Shown piece by piece: positions 1 through 6,553 of a DNA stretch of 15,518 nt. A program made the translations under genes and the position numbers. Under the pieces are notes generated by a model. It had not been told where the DNA came from. It searched no databases and was given only the letters and a program-made list of their open reading frames with translations. How positions within the stretch are numbered: position 1 is the stretch's first letter; each line of letters opens with the position of its first letter. The stretch comes from Candidatus Cibiobacter qucibialis. GTDB lineage: Bacteria; Bacillota; Clostridia; Oscillospirales; Ruminococcaceae. The DNA is taken from NCBI GenBank assembly GCA_004000625.1, contig SAUS01000060.1, positions 1-15,518 of the forward strand, in the 5' to 3' direction.

Positions 1-47
1 GAGGGGCTTTTGCCCCCGAAGCACGATGCGGGTACCGCAACCCGACA

Positions 48-134
48 TTATCGAGTATTTTGGCAACGCAGATGCCGTGCCGCAGCCGCCGGAGCGGTGC
101 TTAAGCCGCAAGGTGGGAATTGTGCGGTGTTGCC
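48..134 (-). repeat. MITE-like repeat, copy C (partial or variant)
   Basis: Read on the minus strand, this segment starts with GGCAACACCGCACAATTC and follows copies A (511-682) and B (2446-2617) closely through the first ~85 bp, up to the motif CTCGATAA. After that (window positions below 48) the sequence no longer matches their central or distal parts. It may be a truncated copy, or a variant with a different second half that runs past the window edge. The base pairs following the conserved end are ATAA, the same as the flank of copy B. Confidence 0.85.
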
Positions 135-506
135 ATAAATAAAAGTGTGCAATGTGTCGAAAAAAGGTGTCTTTCTCTTAATAGAGTATGTAGGGGTGGA
201 TAACGTTTCTCGAAGGTGTAAACAAAGAAAATGACGGATATTTCGCAAACACAAGCAGGATTTTGCGTTTGTAGAAACAGACGATATTTTCGACGTTTCA
301 GATACACCCTAATAATTCAACGAATGAAAGTCATTCGCTGGGCTGCTCACAGGGTAAATGGTATCGGGCGCACAATGCGCCCCTGCAAAAAAAAATTTGA
401 CAGTTTGAAATTGCGGTACTTTCTGTATTTTATATGCAGCGGTTTGTGTTGGCTCTGTTCTGAACAGGGACGGTAAAACCGTTGGCTGGTACGGTTAACA
501 TATAAG
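135..506. other. Intergenic region with small perfect palindromes
   Basis: No reading frame here looks like a real protein; the short frames have low-complexity or repeat-derived sequence and no good ribosome site. The sequence is AT-rich compared with its surroundings. Perfect inverted repeats are visible: CGAATGA/TCATTCG (321-337), GGGCGCA/TGCGCCC with a 3-nt loop (366-382), CTGTTC/GAACAG around one central base (455-467) and ACGGT/ACCGT (470-482). A TTGACA lies at 397-402, but no -10 box sits at normal spacing (the nearest, TATTTT, is 23 bp away). The promoter for ugd therefore cannot be pinned down. The 455-482 palindromes could be an operator or part of a leader; that is inference. Confidence 0.5.
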
Positions 507-510
507 CTAA

Positions 511-682
511 GGCAACACCGCACAATTCCCGCCTGACGGCTTAAGCACCGCTCCGGCGGCTGCGGCACGGCATCTGCGTTGCCAAAATGCTCGATAAGAC
601 ATCCAGTATTATCTGCGCTTTTGGCTTAGCATCTGCCGCACCTCGCTCGCCGTATCGGCACTTAGAATTATGCGGTATTGCC
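511..682 (+). repeat. MITE-like repeat, copy A (full length)
   Basis: This is a 172-bp element starting GGCAACACCGCACAATTC and ending GAATTATGCGGTATTGCC, so its ends form an imperfect terminal inverted repeat (16 of 18 positions pair). By eye it differs from copy B at 6 of 172 positions. The flanks are CTAA on the left (507-510) and CAAA on the right (683-686), a 3-of-4 match to a 4-bp target duplication. It ends 33 bp before the ugd start codon, so it probably lies in the ugd 5' untranslated region. Reading frames inside it are not conserved between copies. Confidence 0.9.
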
Positions 683-715
683 CAAAGTAAAAATACAAAA
701 TAAGGCGGGAACCAT

Positions 716-1954
716 ATGAAAATTGCAGTTGCGGGTACAGGCTATGTGGGTCTGTCAATTTCGTGCCTGATTGCACAGCACCACACGGTTTGTGCGGTGG
801 ATCTGATCAAAAGCAAGGTAGACAGCATCAACAACAGGAAGTCCCCCATTCAGGATGAATACATTGAAAAATACCTGGCGGAAAAGGATCTGGATTTGAC
901 CGCCACGCTGGACGGGGAAGCGGCCTACCGCGATGCGGATTTTGTTGTGATTGCGGCACCGACCAATTATGACAGCAAGACCCAGCACTTTGATACCTCT
1001 GCGGTGGAATCTGTCATCGACCTGGTCATGAAGGTGAACCCCAATGCGGTTATGGTAATCAAATCTACCATTCCGGTTGGCTACACGGAGCAGATCCGCA
1101 AGAAAACCGGCAGCAAGAACATTATGTTCAGCCCGGAGTTTTTGCGGGAAAGCAAAGCGCTGTATGACAACCTGTACCCTTCCCGCATTATTGTGGGCAC
1201 CGACCCCAACGACCCGCACCTGGTAGAAGCCGCCCATACATTTGCCGGGCTTTTGCAGGAGGGGGCCATCAAGCAGGATGTGGATACCCTGTACATGGGC
1301 TTTACCGAAGCCGAGGCGGTCAAGCTGTTTGCCAATACCTATCTGGCGCTGCGCGTGGCCTATTTTAACGAACTGGATACTTATGCCGAAAGCAAGGGCC
1401 TGAACACCAGAGATATCATTGATGGCGTTTGCCTGGATCCGCGCATTGGCAGCCATTACAACAACCCCAGCTTTGGTTACGGTGGCTACTGCTTGCCCAA
1501 AGATACGAAGCAGCTGCTGGCCAATTATGCCGATGTACCGGAAAATCTGATCGGTGCAATCGTGGAAAGCAACCGCACCCGCAAGGATTTTATTGCGGAC
1601 CGTGTGCTGCGCATGGCCGGGTACTATGATTACGGTGAGGAGTGCGACTATAATGCCGCACAGGAAAAGCCAGTGACCATCGGGGTATACCGCCTGACGA
1701 TGAAGAGCAACAGCGATAACTTCCGCCAGAGCTCCATCCAGGGCGTGATGAAGCGCGTAAAGGCAAAAGGGGCAACGGTGATCATCTATGAGCCGACGCT
1801 GAACGATGGGGAAACGTTCTTTGGCAGCAAAGTGGTGAACGACCTGGAACAGTTCAAGGCAATGTCCCAGGCAATCATTGCCAACCGGTACGACAGCGTG
1901 CTGGACGATGTGAAAGAAAAGGTATACACCCGCGACATTTTCCGCCGGGACTAA
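716..1954 (+). CDS. ugd: UDP-glucose 6-dehydrogenase family protein
   Basis: This 412-residue protein should oxidise UDP-glucose (or a related UDP-hexose) to the UDP-uronic acid with two NAD+, supplying precursors for acidic surface polysaccharides in the cytoplasm. Seen in the sequence: an N-terminal Rossmann motif GTGYVGL (residues 7-13), the APTNYD segment typical of the family, KSTIPVG, the SPEFLRE motif, and a central dimer helix containing Lys203. The catalytic Cys259 lies in GYGGYCLPKD, with Asp263 after it. These match the catalytic Lys, Cys and Asp of characterised short-form enzymes. The C-terminal UDP-binding domain carries GVYRLTMKSNSDNFRQSS. A GGCGGGA ribosome site precedes the ATG. 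A terminator follows the gene, so it may be monocistronic. Substrate choice (glucose, GlcNAc or ManNAc) is not certain, but the motifs favour UDP-glucose. Confidence 0.95.
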   Translation: MKIAVAGTGYVGLSISCLIAQHHTVCAVDLIKSKVDSINNRKSPIQDEYIEKYLAEKDLDLTATLDGEAAYRDADFVVIAAPTNYDSKTQHFDTSAVESVIDLVMKVNPNAVMVIKSTIPVGYTEQIRKKTGSKNIMFSPEFLRESKALYDNLYPSRIIVGTDPNDPHLVEAAHTFAGLLQEGAIKQDVDTLYMGFTEAEAVKLFANTYLALRVAYFNELDTYAESKGLNTRDIIDGVCLDPRIGSHYNNPSFGYGGYCLPKDTKQLLANYADVPENLIGAIVESNRTRKDFIADRVLRMAGYYDYGEECDYNAAQEKPVTIGVYRLTMKSNSDNFRQSSIQGVMKRVKAKGATVIIYEPTLNDGETFFGSKVVNDLEQFKAMSQAIIANRYDSVLDDVKEKVYTRDIFRRD

Positions 1955-1971
1955 AAAGCAATAAACAAGAC

Positions 1972-2005
1972 ATGGGGCATTGCAAAGCGCATGCCCCATA
2001 TTTTA
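1972..2005 (+). terminator. Intrinsic terminator after ugd
   Basis: The arms ATGGGGCAT (1972-1980) and ATGCCCCAT (1991-1999) form a perfect 9-bp stem with a 10-nt loop, followed by ATTTTA. It lies 17 nt after the ugd stop codon. The T run is short, so termination may be partial and read-through into the next gene is possible. Confidence 0.65.
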
Positions 2006-2018
2006 ACGAGGAAGCAAA

Positions 2019-2413
2019 ATGATAGGGTTGGGAACGATCATCAACGTGGATGCAGAAAAACGCGGCAGTATGATCAGGCCATGGGGCCGGGGGAACCTTG
2101 CAGCTGCAATGACTGCAAAAATTATTGTGCACGGGTCAAAGCAGCCTACCCGGCGGCAGCGGAATACCTGGCGGGGCTTGGCGTGGAGATTGAAAAGCCG
2201 CTGGAAACATCCCCACTGGAACCCGGTGCGGACGGAATGATGGAATACCGCGCCTGCCAATATGTTGTGCTGGGCAGCTGCGAGGAAAACTACCGCCATA
2301 CAGTTGGCGGGGTGGAAGTGTGCAAGGCAAGGTTTTACCCTGAAACGAGTGTGAAAGAGGAACATTTTGTGCTGGAACTTTCGCCAATCCGGCTGAAAGG
2401 GTGGCAGGAATAG
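2019..2413 (+). pseudogene. Small Cys-motif protein, apparently frameshifted
   Basis: I do not recognise a named family. The first part, from ATG 2019, has a good ribosome site (GAGGAA, 2008-2013) and reads MIGLGTIINVDAEKRGSMIR followed by PWGRG. It then continues into sequence that does not look like protein and ends at 2240. The second part, in the -1 frame from about 2093, starts EPCSCNDCKNYC and runs to the stop at 2411-2413, ending in an acidic and hydrophobic region (EEHFVLELSPIRL). Joining the frames within the five-G run at 2089-2093 gives a continuous protein of about 131 residues with a C-x-C-x2-C-x3-C cluster that could bind a metal. One lost G in that run (six to five) explains the break. 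Alternatively the downstream frame starts alone at ATG 2081 (110 residues), but that ATG lacks a good ribosome site. The gene lies between the ugd terminator and repeat copy B. Confidence 0.6.
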
Positions 2414-2445
2414 GAGAGCTGGGGCTGCGAACCGCTGAGTTATAA

Positions 2446-2617
2446 GGCAACACCGCATAATTCCCGCCTTGCGGCTTAAGCACCGCTCCGGCAGCTGCGG
2501 TACGGCATCTGCGTTGCCAAAATGCTCGATAAGACATCCAGTATTATCTGCGCTTTTGGCTTGGCATCTGCCGCACCTCGCTCGCCGTATCGGCACTTAG
2601 AATTATGCGGTATTGCC
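2446..2617 (+). repeat. MITE-like repeat, copy B (full length)
   Basis: This is a 172-bp element in the same orientation as copy A, with about 6 substitutions between them by eye. Its terminal inverted repeats pair at 17 of 18 positions. It is flanked by exact 4-bp repeats, ATAA at 2442-2445 and ATAA at 2618-2621, as expected of a target-site duplication. It ends 32 bp before the LOG-family start codon and fills almost the whole gap between the two genes. Confidence 0.93.
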
Positions 2618-2649
2618 ATAAATGGCAGAAAGAACAGGAGGAGCAGGCA

Positions 2650-3183
2650 ATGAATATCACGGTATATCTTGGCGCAAAAGAGGGCAATGACCCGGCGCTG
2701 AAACGGGCAGTGCAGGAACTGGGGCAATGGATTGGCCAAAGCGGGAACGCGCTGGTGTATGGCGGCTCCAAAACCGGGCTGATGGGCGAAATTGCCAAAA
2801 GCGTTCTGGATGCGGGCGGAACCGTGACCGGCGTGGAGACCACCCTGTTTATGCAGGATGACCTGCAATATGACGGTCTGACGGAGTTGATCGTGACGGA
2901 AACCATCACCGAGCGCAAGACCGAGATGATCAGGCGGGGCGATGCGTTTATTGCGTTCCCCGGCGGAACGGGTACGCTGGAGGAAATCGCCGAAGTCATG
3001 TCCAAGGTATCGCTCAAGCAGCTGGATGCTCCCTGCATTTTGTACAACCTGAATGGCTATTATAACGGTCTGAAAACCCTGCTGGATCATATGATCGAAA
3101 CCGGGCTTTCGACAAAAGAGCGGCAGGAAGGAATCTGGTTTGCGGAGAACCTGGAGCAGATCAAGCAGATTCTGAAAGCATAA
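2650..3183 (+). CDS. LOG/TIGR00730-family Rossmann-fold protein
   Basis: This 177-residue protein belongs to the lysine-decarboxylase-like/LOG family. Characterised members are cytokinin riboside 5'-monophosphate phosphoribohydrolases, which split the N-glycosidic bond of modified AMP. In gut Firmicutes the physiological substrate is mostly unknown. Visible motifs: a glycine-rich GGSKTGLMG near residues 38-46, the active-site arginines in MIRRGDAF (residues 93-100), and the hallmark PGGTGTLEE at 104-112. The N-terminus reads VYLGAKEGN, where many relatives have a CVYCGS-like motif. The start at 2650 is chosen because a perfect AGGAGG (2636-2641) sits 8 nt upstream; an upstream in-frame extension would begin inside repeat copy B. 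No promoter is obvious upstream, so it may rely on read-through. The valS promoter starts 34 nt after it. Confidence 0.9.
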   Translation: MNITVYLGAKEGNDPALKRAVQELGQWIGQSGNALVYGGSKTGLMGEIAKSVLDAGGTVTGVETTLFMQDDLQYDGLTELIVTETITERKTEMIRRGDAFIAFPGGTGTLEEIAEVMSKVSLKQLDAPCILYNLNGYYNGLKTLLDHMIETGLSTKERQEGIWFAENLEQIKQILKA

Positions 3184-3217
3184 AAACGCCGAAATATCAC
3201 CGTACGCCGCACAGCAC

Positions 3218-3246
3218 TTGACAATACCGCTGCGGCGGGGTAATAT
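3218..3246 (+). promoter_or_regulatory. Promoter of the valS T-box transcript
   Basis: A perfect -35 TTGACA (3218-3223) and a TAATAT -10 box (3241-3246) are separated by exactly 17 bp. Transcription would start near 3253, just before the first T-box helix. Confidence 0.85.
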
Positions 3247-3252
3247 ATTGAT

Positions 3253-3550
3253 ACCAAATGCAGTGCGGGGGAGTTCCGCGGGCAGACGTTCTTTCCAGAG
3301 AGCCGGGGCAGCTGAAAACCGGCAGGGCGTGCCCGGCGGTTTGTCGCCCCCAAGCAGGGCAGGCGAACCGCCGTGTGCGCAGTAATCTGCTTCGTTTCGC
3401 CCCCGTTACCGGGCGGTCAAGTGGCTTACCTTTATATAAAACATATATAAAACGGCAGGCAATTTGGGTGGTACCGCGGTACTGAACATGTTTTGGAACA
3501 TCGTCAGGCCGTCCCATGTTTATAACATCATGGGGCGGCCTGATTTTTTA
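3253..3550 (+). promoter_or_regulatory. T-box leader, predicted tRNA-Val sensing
   Basis: This is a T-box riboswitch upstream of valS. It carries the hallmark T-box GGGTGGTACCGCGG (3466-3479), the AGAGAGCCGGGG segment of Stem I (about 3297-3308) and a terminator (3504-3549). Stem I can be drawn: GCGGGGG (3265-3271) pairs with GCCCCC (3346-3351), and CCGCGGGCA (3276-3284) pairs with TGCCCGGCGG (3330-3339). This leaves an internal loop whose 3' side, TTTGTC, contains GTC (3343-3345), a valine codon that suits a specifier. The TGGT in the antiterminator bulge would pair with an ACCA tRNA end, compatible with the usual A discriminator base of tRNA-Val. Expected behaviour: uncharged tRNA-Val stabilises the antiterminator and turns valS on. 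The folding is my manual model. Confidence 0.93.
3504..3549 (+). terminator. T-box regulated terminator
   Basis: TCAGGCCGTCCCATG (3504-3518) pairs with CATGGGGCGGCCTGA (3529-3543) over 15 bp with one G-U wobble and a 10-nt loop, followed directly by six T (3544-3549). It lies 31 nt before the valS start codon and is the off-state of the T-box switch. Confidence 0.93.
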
Positions 3551-3580
3551 TTTCCGTCCCGCACATCAAGGAGGGCCATC

Positions 3581-6289
3581 ATGGCAAAAGAACTCGCCAA
3601 GCAGTATGATCCCAAAGGCACAGAGGATCGAATTTACCAGGAATGGTGCGATAAGGGCTATTTCCACACCCAGATCGACCGAAGCAAAAAGCCGTTCACC
3701 ATCGTAATGCCGCCGCCGAATGTTACCGGCCAGCTGCACATGGGCCACGCCATGGACGAAACCTGGCAGGATATCCTGACCCGCTACAAGCGCATGCAGG
3801 GCTATGCCGCTTTGTGGGTGCCGGGCACCGACCATGCTTCCATTGCCACCGAAGCCAAGGTGGTTGCCGCCATGCGCGAGGAGGGCCTGACCAAAGAAAT
3901 GTTGGGCCGCGATGGCTTTTTAGAGCGCGCCTGGGCATGGAAAAACACTTATGGCAGCCGCATTGTCAGCCAGCTGAAAAAGCTGGGCTGCTCCTGCGAC
4001 TGGCAGCGTGAGCGCTTTACCATGGACGAGGGCTGCTCCGACGCCGTGAAAGAAGTGTTTGTGCGCCTGTATGATAAGGGCCTGATCTACCGAGGCAACC
4101 GCATGGTGAACTGGTGCCCCCACTGCAACACTTCCATCTCTGACGCCGAAGTGGAATACGAGGAGAAGGACGGCAGTTTCTGGCACCTGCTGTACCCGGT
4201 CAAGGAGACCGGTGAGATGCTGGAACTGGCCACCACCCGCCCCGAAACCATGCTGGGCGATACCGCCGTTGCCATCAACGGCGAGGACCCGCGCTATACC
4301 CACTTGCACGGCTGCCATGTCATTCTGCCGCTGCTGAACAAAGAGATTCCCATCGTGTGCGATGAGCACGCCGATATGGAAAAAGGCACCGGCGTTGTGA
4401 AGATCACCCCCGCCCATGACCCCAACGACTTTGAGGTCGGCAAGCGCCATGACCTGCCCATCATCCGCGTGCTGACCTATGACGGCCACATGACCGGCGC
4501 TGATGATAAGGCTGCCGCCGATGCCCTGAAAGCCAGTGGCCATGCTTCCGCCGATGAGCCGGACGTGCTGGACTGCGGCAAGTATGCCGGCATGACCGCC
4601 GCCGAAGCCCGCAAGGCCATTGTGGCAGACCTGCAGGAAGCCGGCTACCTGAAAGAGATCGAGCCGCTGAAGCATGAGGTCGGCACCTGCTACCGCTGCC
4701 ATACCGTGATTGAACCCATGGTGTCTAAGCAGTGGTTTGTCAAGATGGAACCTCTGGCCAAGCCCGCCATTGAGAGCGTGGAAAAGGGCGAGATCAAGTT
4801 TGTGCCGGACCGCTTTACCAAGAACTACCTGAATTGGATGCGCGGCAGCCGCGACTGGTGCATCAGCCGCCAGCTGTGGTGGGGCCACCAGATCCCGGCA
4901 TGGTACTGCGCTGACTGCGGTGCAGCCACCGTTGCCAAGTCTGCCCCCGCAGCCTGCCCGCACTGCGGCAGCACCAACCTGACCCAGGACCCCGATACCC
5001 TGGATACCTGGTTCAGCTCTGCTTTGTGGCCGTTCAGCACCCTGGGCTGGCCGAATGAGAACGCCGAGGATTACAACTACTTCTACCCCACCAACACGTT
5101 GGTGACCGGTTATGATATCATCGGCTTCTGGGTTTCCCGCATGATCTTCTCCGGCCTGGCCTACACCGGCAAGGCACCGTTTGACACCGTGCTGATCCAC
5201 GGCATTGTGCGTGACAGCCAGGGCCGCAAGATGTCCAAATCTCTGGGCAACGGCATTGACCCGCTGAAAGTTATTGACGAGTACGGCGCCGATGCCCTGC
5301 GCATGATGCTGATGGTGGGTTCTACCGCCGGCAACGATATGCGCTACAGCGATGAGAAAGTGACAGCAAGCCGCAACTTTGCCAACAAGCTGTGGAATGC
5401 TTCCCGCTTTGTGCAGATGAACCTGCCGGAGGACTTTGAGCCGGGCATGCCCGCCGAAGAACTGCTGGATATGAGCGATAAGTGGGTGCTTTCCGAACTG
5501 GCACGCACCGCCGCCGAAGTGACCGCCAACCTGGATAAGTACGAGCTGGGCCTGGCTGCCGAAAAGGTGGAAAACTTTATCTGGGATATCTACTGCGACT
5601 GGTATATCGAAATCTGCAAGTCCCGCCTGAACGGCGAGGACGCCCAGCAGGCAGACACCGCCCGCAAGGTGCTGGTGTGGGTGCTGGATAAGGCGCTCAA
5701 GCTGCTGCATCCCTTTATGCCGTTCATCACCGAGGAGATTTACCAGGCATTGCCCGGCAGCGCCGAGACCATCATGACCCAGGAATGGCCGGACGCCGGT
5801 AAGATGACCGCCTGGCCGCAGGAATGTGCCGACTTTGAGGTGCTGATGGACTACATCAAGGCAGTGCGCACCATCCGCAATGATATGAACGTGCACCCGG
5901 CCAAAAAGACCAGCATGACCATCGAGACTGCCAACCCGGCAGCCTTCCAGAAAGGCGGCGCTTACCTGGCACGCTTTGCCTTTGCAACGGATGTTGCCCT
6001 GACCGAAAAGTACACCGGCACCACCGATGGCGTTGTGACCGTTGTTACCCCGGCCGCCCGCGGTTTTATCCCCATGATGGAGCTGATCGACCGCGAAAAG
6101 GAACTCAAGCGCCTGCATAAGGAGCTGGAAAAGGCCGAGAAAGAAGCCAATATGTTCCGCAACCAGCTGAACAACCCCAAGTTCGTGGAGCGCGCCCCCG
6201 AAAAGCTGGTCAACGAAACCCGCACCAAGCTCGCCGCCAGCGAAGATAAAATCGCCAACATCAACCAGTCTATCCAGGCATTGGGCTGA
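3581..6289 (+). CDS. valS: Valyl-tRNA synthetase
   Basis: This 902-residue class I aminoacyl-tRNA synthetase charges tRNA-Val in the cytoplasm. Visible landmarks are the PPPNVTGQLHMGHA signature with HMGH at residues 53-56, the inserted editing (CP1) domain around 190-340 with the TTRPETMLGDTAVAI motif, two Cys-x2-Cys pairs (443/446 and 459/462) likely to bind zinc, another Cys pair (370/373), and KMSKS at 550-554. The anticodon-binding domain follows, with HPFMPFITEEIYQ, and the C-terminus (from about residue 830) is the charged coiled-coil arm typical of ValRS. The ATG at 3581 is preceded by AAGGAGG with 6-nt spacing. The open frame extends upstream to 3464, but that part is the T-box leader and would encode no family sequence. 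Expression is controlled by the T-box switch upstream, and a strong terminator follows. Confidence 0.98.
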   Translation: MAKELAKQYDPKGTEDRIYQEWCDKGYFHTQIDRSKKPFTIVMPPPNVTGQLHMGHAMDETWQDILTRYKRMQGYAALWVPGTDHASIATEAKVVAAMREEGLTKEMLGRDGFLERAWAWKNTYGSRIVSQLKKLGCSCDWQRERFTMDEGCSDAVKEVFVRLYDKGLIYRGNRMVNWCPHCNTSISDAEVEYEEKDGSFWHLLYPVKETGEMLELATTRPETMLGDTAVAINGEDPRYTHLHGCHVILPLLNKEIPIVCDEHADMEKGTGVVKITPAHDPNDFEVGKRHDLPIIRVLTYDGHMTGADDKAAADALKASGHASADEPDVLDCGKYAGMTAAEARKAIVADLQEAGYLKEIEPLKHEVGTCYRCHTVIEPMVSKQWFVKMEPLAKPAIESVEKGEIKFVPDRFTKNYLNWMRGSRDWCISRQLWWGHQIPAWYCADCGAATVAKSAPAACPHCGSTNLTQDPDTLDTWFSSALWPFSTLGWPNENAEDYNYFYPTNTLVTGYDIIGFWVSRMIFSGLAYTGKAPFDTVLIHGIVRDSQGRKMSKSLGNGIDPLKVIDEYGADALRMMLMVGSTAGNDMRYSDEKVTASRNFANKLWNASRFVQMNLPEDFEPGMPAEELLDMSDKWVLSELARTAAEVTANLDKYELGLAAEKVENFIWDIYCDWYIEICKSRLNGEDAQQADTARKVLVWVLDKALKLLHPFMPFITEEIYQALPGSAETIMTQEWPDAGKMTAWPQECADFEVLMDYIKAVRTIRNDMNVHPAKKTSMTIETANPAAFQKGGAYLARFAFATDVALTEKYTGTTDGVVTVVTPAARGFIPMMELIDREKELKRLHKELEKAEKEANMFRNQLNNPKFVERAPEKLVNETRTKLAASEDKIANINQSIQALG

Positions 6290-6332
6290 TAAGCGATAGC
6301 GCCGTTCACATTATAATAAAATAAGATGAATA

Positions 6333-6382
6333 CACCACGCCCGCAGCCGGTCCCAAAGACCAGTTGCGGGCGTGGTGATTTT
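6333..6382 (+). terminator. Intrinsic terminator of valS
   Basis: CACCACGCCCGCA (6333-6345) and TGCGGGCGTGGTG (6365-6377) form a perfect 13-bp stem, with a smaller GGTC/GACC hairpin inside the loop, followed by ATTTTT. This is a strong terminator 43 nt after the valS stop codon. Confidence 0.92.
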
Positions 6383-6386
6383 TGTA

Positions 6387-6443
6387 TAGGGAAGAATATG
6401 ACGGATACAATTTTGCTTCCGGAATGGTCAAGACCGTTCCCTA
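6387..6443. repeat. Nested palindrome in the valS/spoIID-like gap
   Basis: GGAATGGTC (6421-6429) and GACCGTTCC (6432-6440) form an inverted repeat with one wobble and a 2-nt centre. The outer arms TAGGGAA (6387-6393) and TTCCCTA (6437-6443) are also complementary, so two alternative foldings share the right side. No T run follows, so it is not an obvious terminator. It may be another small dispersed palindrome; only one copy is visible here. Confidence 0.5.
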
Positions 6444-6465
6444 CAGAAATGGTGTAAAAGATAAT

Positions 6466-6553
6466 GCCTAATCTCTACCTCCAATTCCTCATTGCTCATT
6501 CCTAATTTCTAATGATTGAGAAAACTCCTAACTCCTACTTCCTAACTCCTAAC
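6466..6553 (-). repeat. Degenerate heptamer tract (GTTAGGA-like)
   Basis: On the minus strand the sequence is built from imperfect 7-bp-like units GTTAGGA, AGTAGGA, ATTAGGA and ATGAGGA. The cleanest part covers 6525-6553, with a more degenerate stretch down to about 6466. It lies directly downstream of the SpoIID-like gene and includes that gene's stop codon (TAG, 6549-6551). I see nothing that gives it a coding or regulatory role. Confidence 0.7.

Noticed and set aside
366..382. GGGCGCA/TGCGCCC hairpin as a terminator
   Set aside because: On the plus strand it is followed by an A run, and on the minus strand the T run precedes the hairpin, so neither direction fits an intrinsic terminator.
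755..1999. A 414-residue minus-strand open frame opposite ugd
   Set aside because: It is the complement of a gene with intact catalytic motifs and its translation shows no recognisable family.
2087..2096. Programmed -1 ribosomal frameshift in the small Cys-motif gene
   Set aside because: The slip would need the P-site tRNA to move from CGG to CCG, a poor match, and no strong stimulatory stem is obvious. A lost G is simpler.
2476..2617. A repeat-encoded small protein on the minus strand (starting GTG at 2596)
   Set aside because: In copy A a single substitution turns the matching frame into a stop (TGC CAA in B, TGC TAA in A), so the frame is not conserved between copies.
3464..3580. An upstream start for valS at 3464
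   Set aside because: This stretch is the T-box antiterminator and terminator. The ATG at 3581 has AAGGAGG at ideal spacing and the normal ValRS N-terminus.
3920..6118. A 732-residue open frame on the minus strand
   Set aside because: It lies entirely opposite valS, has His/Gly/Val-rich shadow composition and no ribosome site or domain. It is a by-product of the codon bias of valS.
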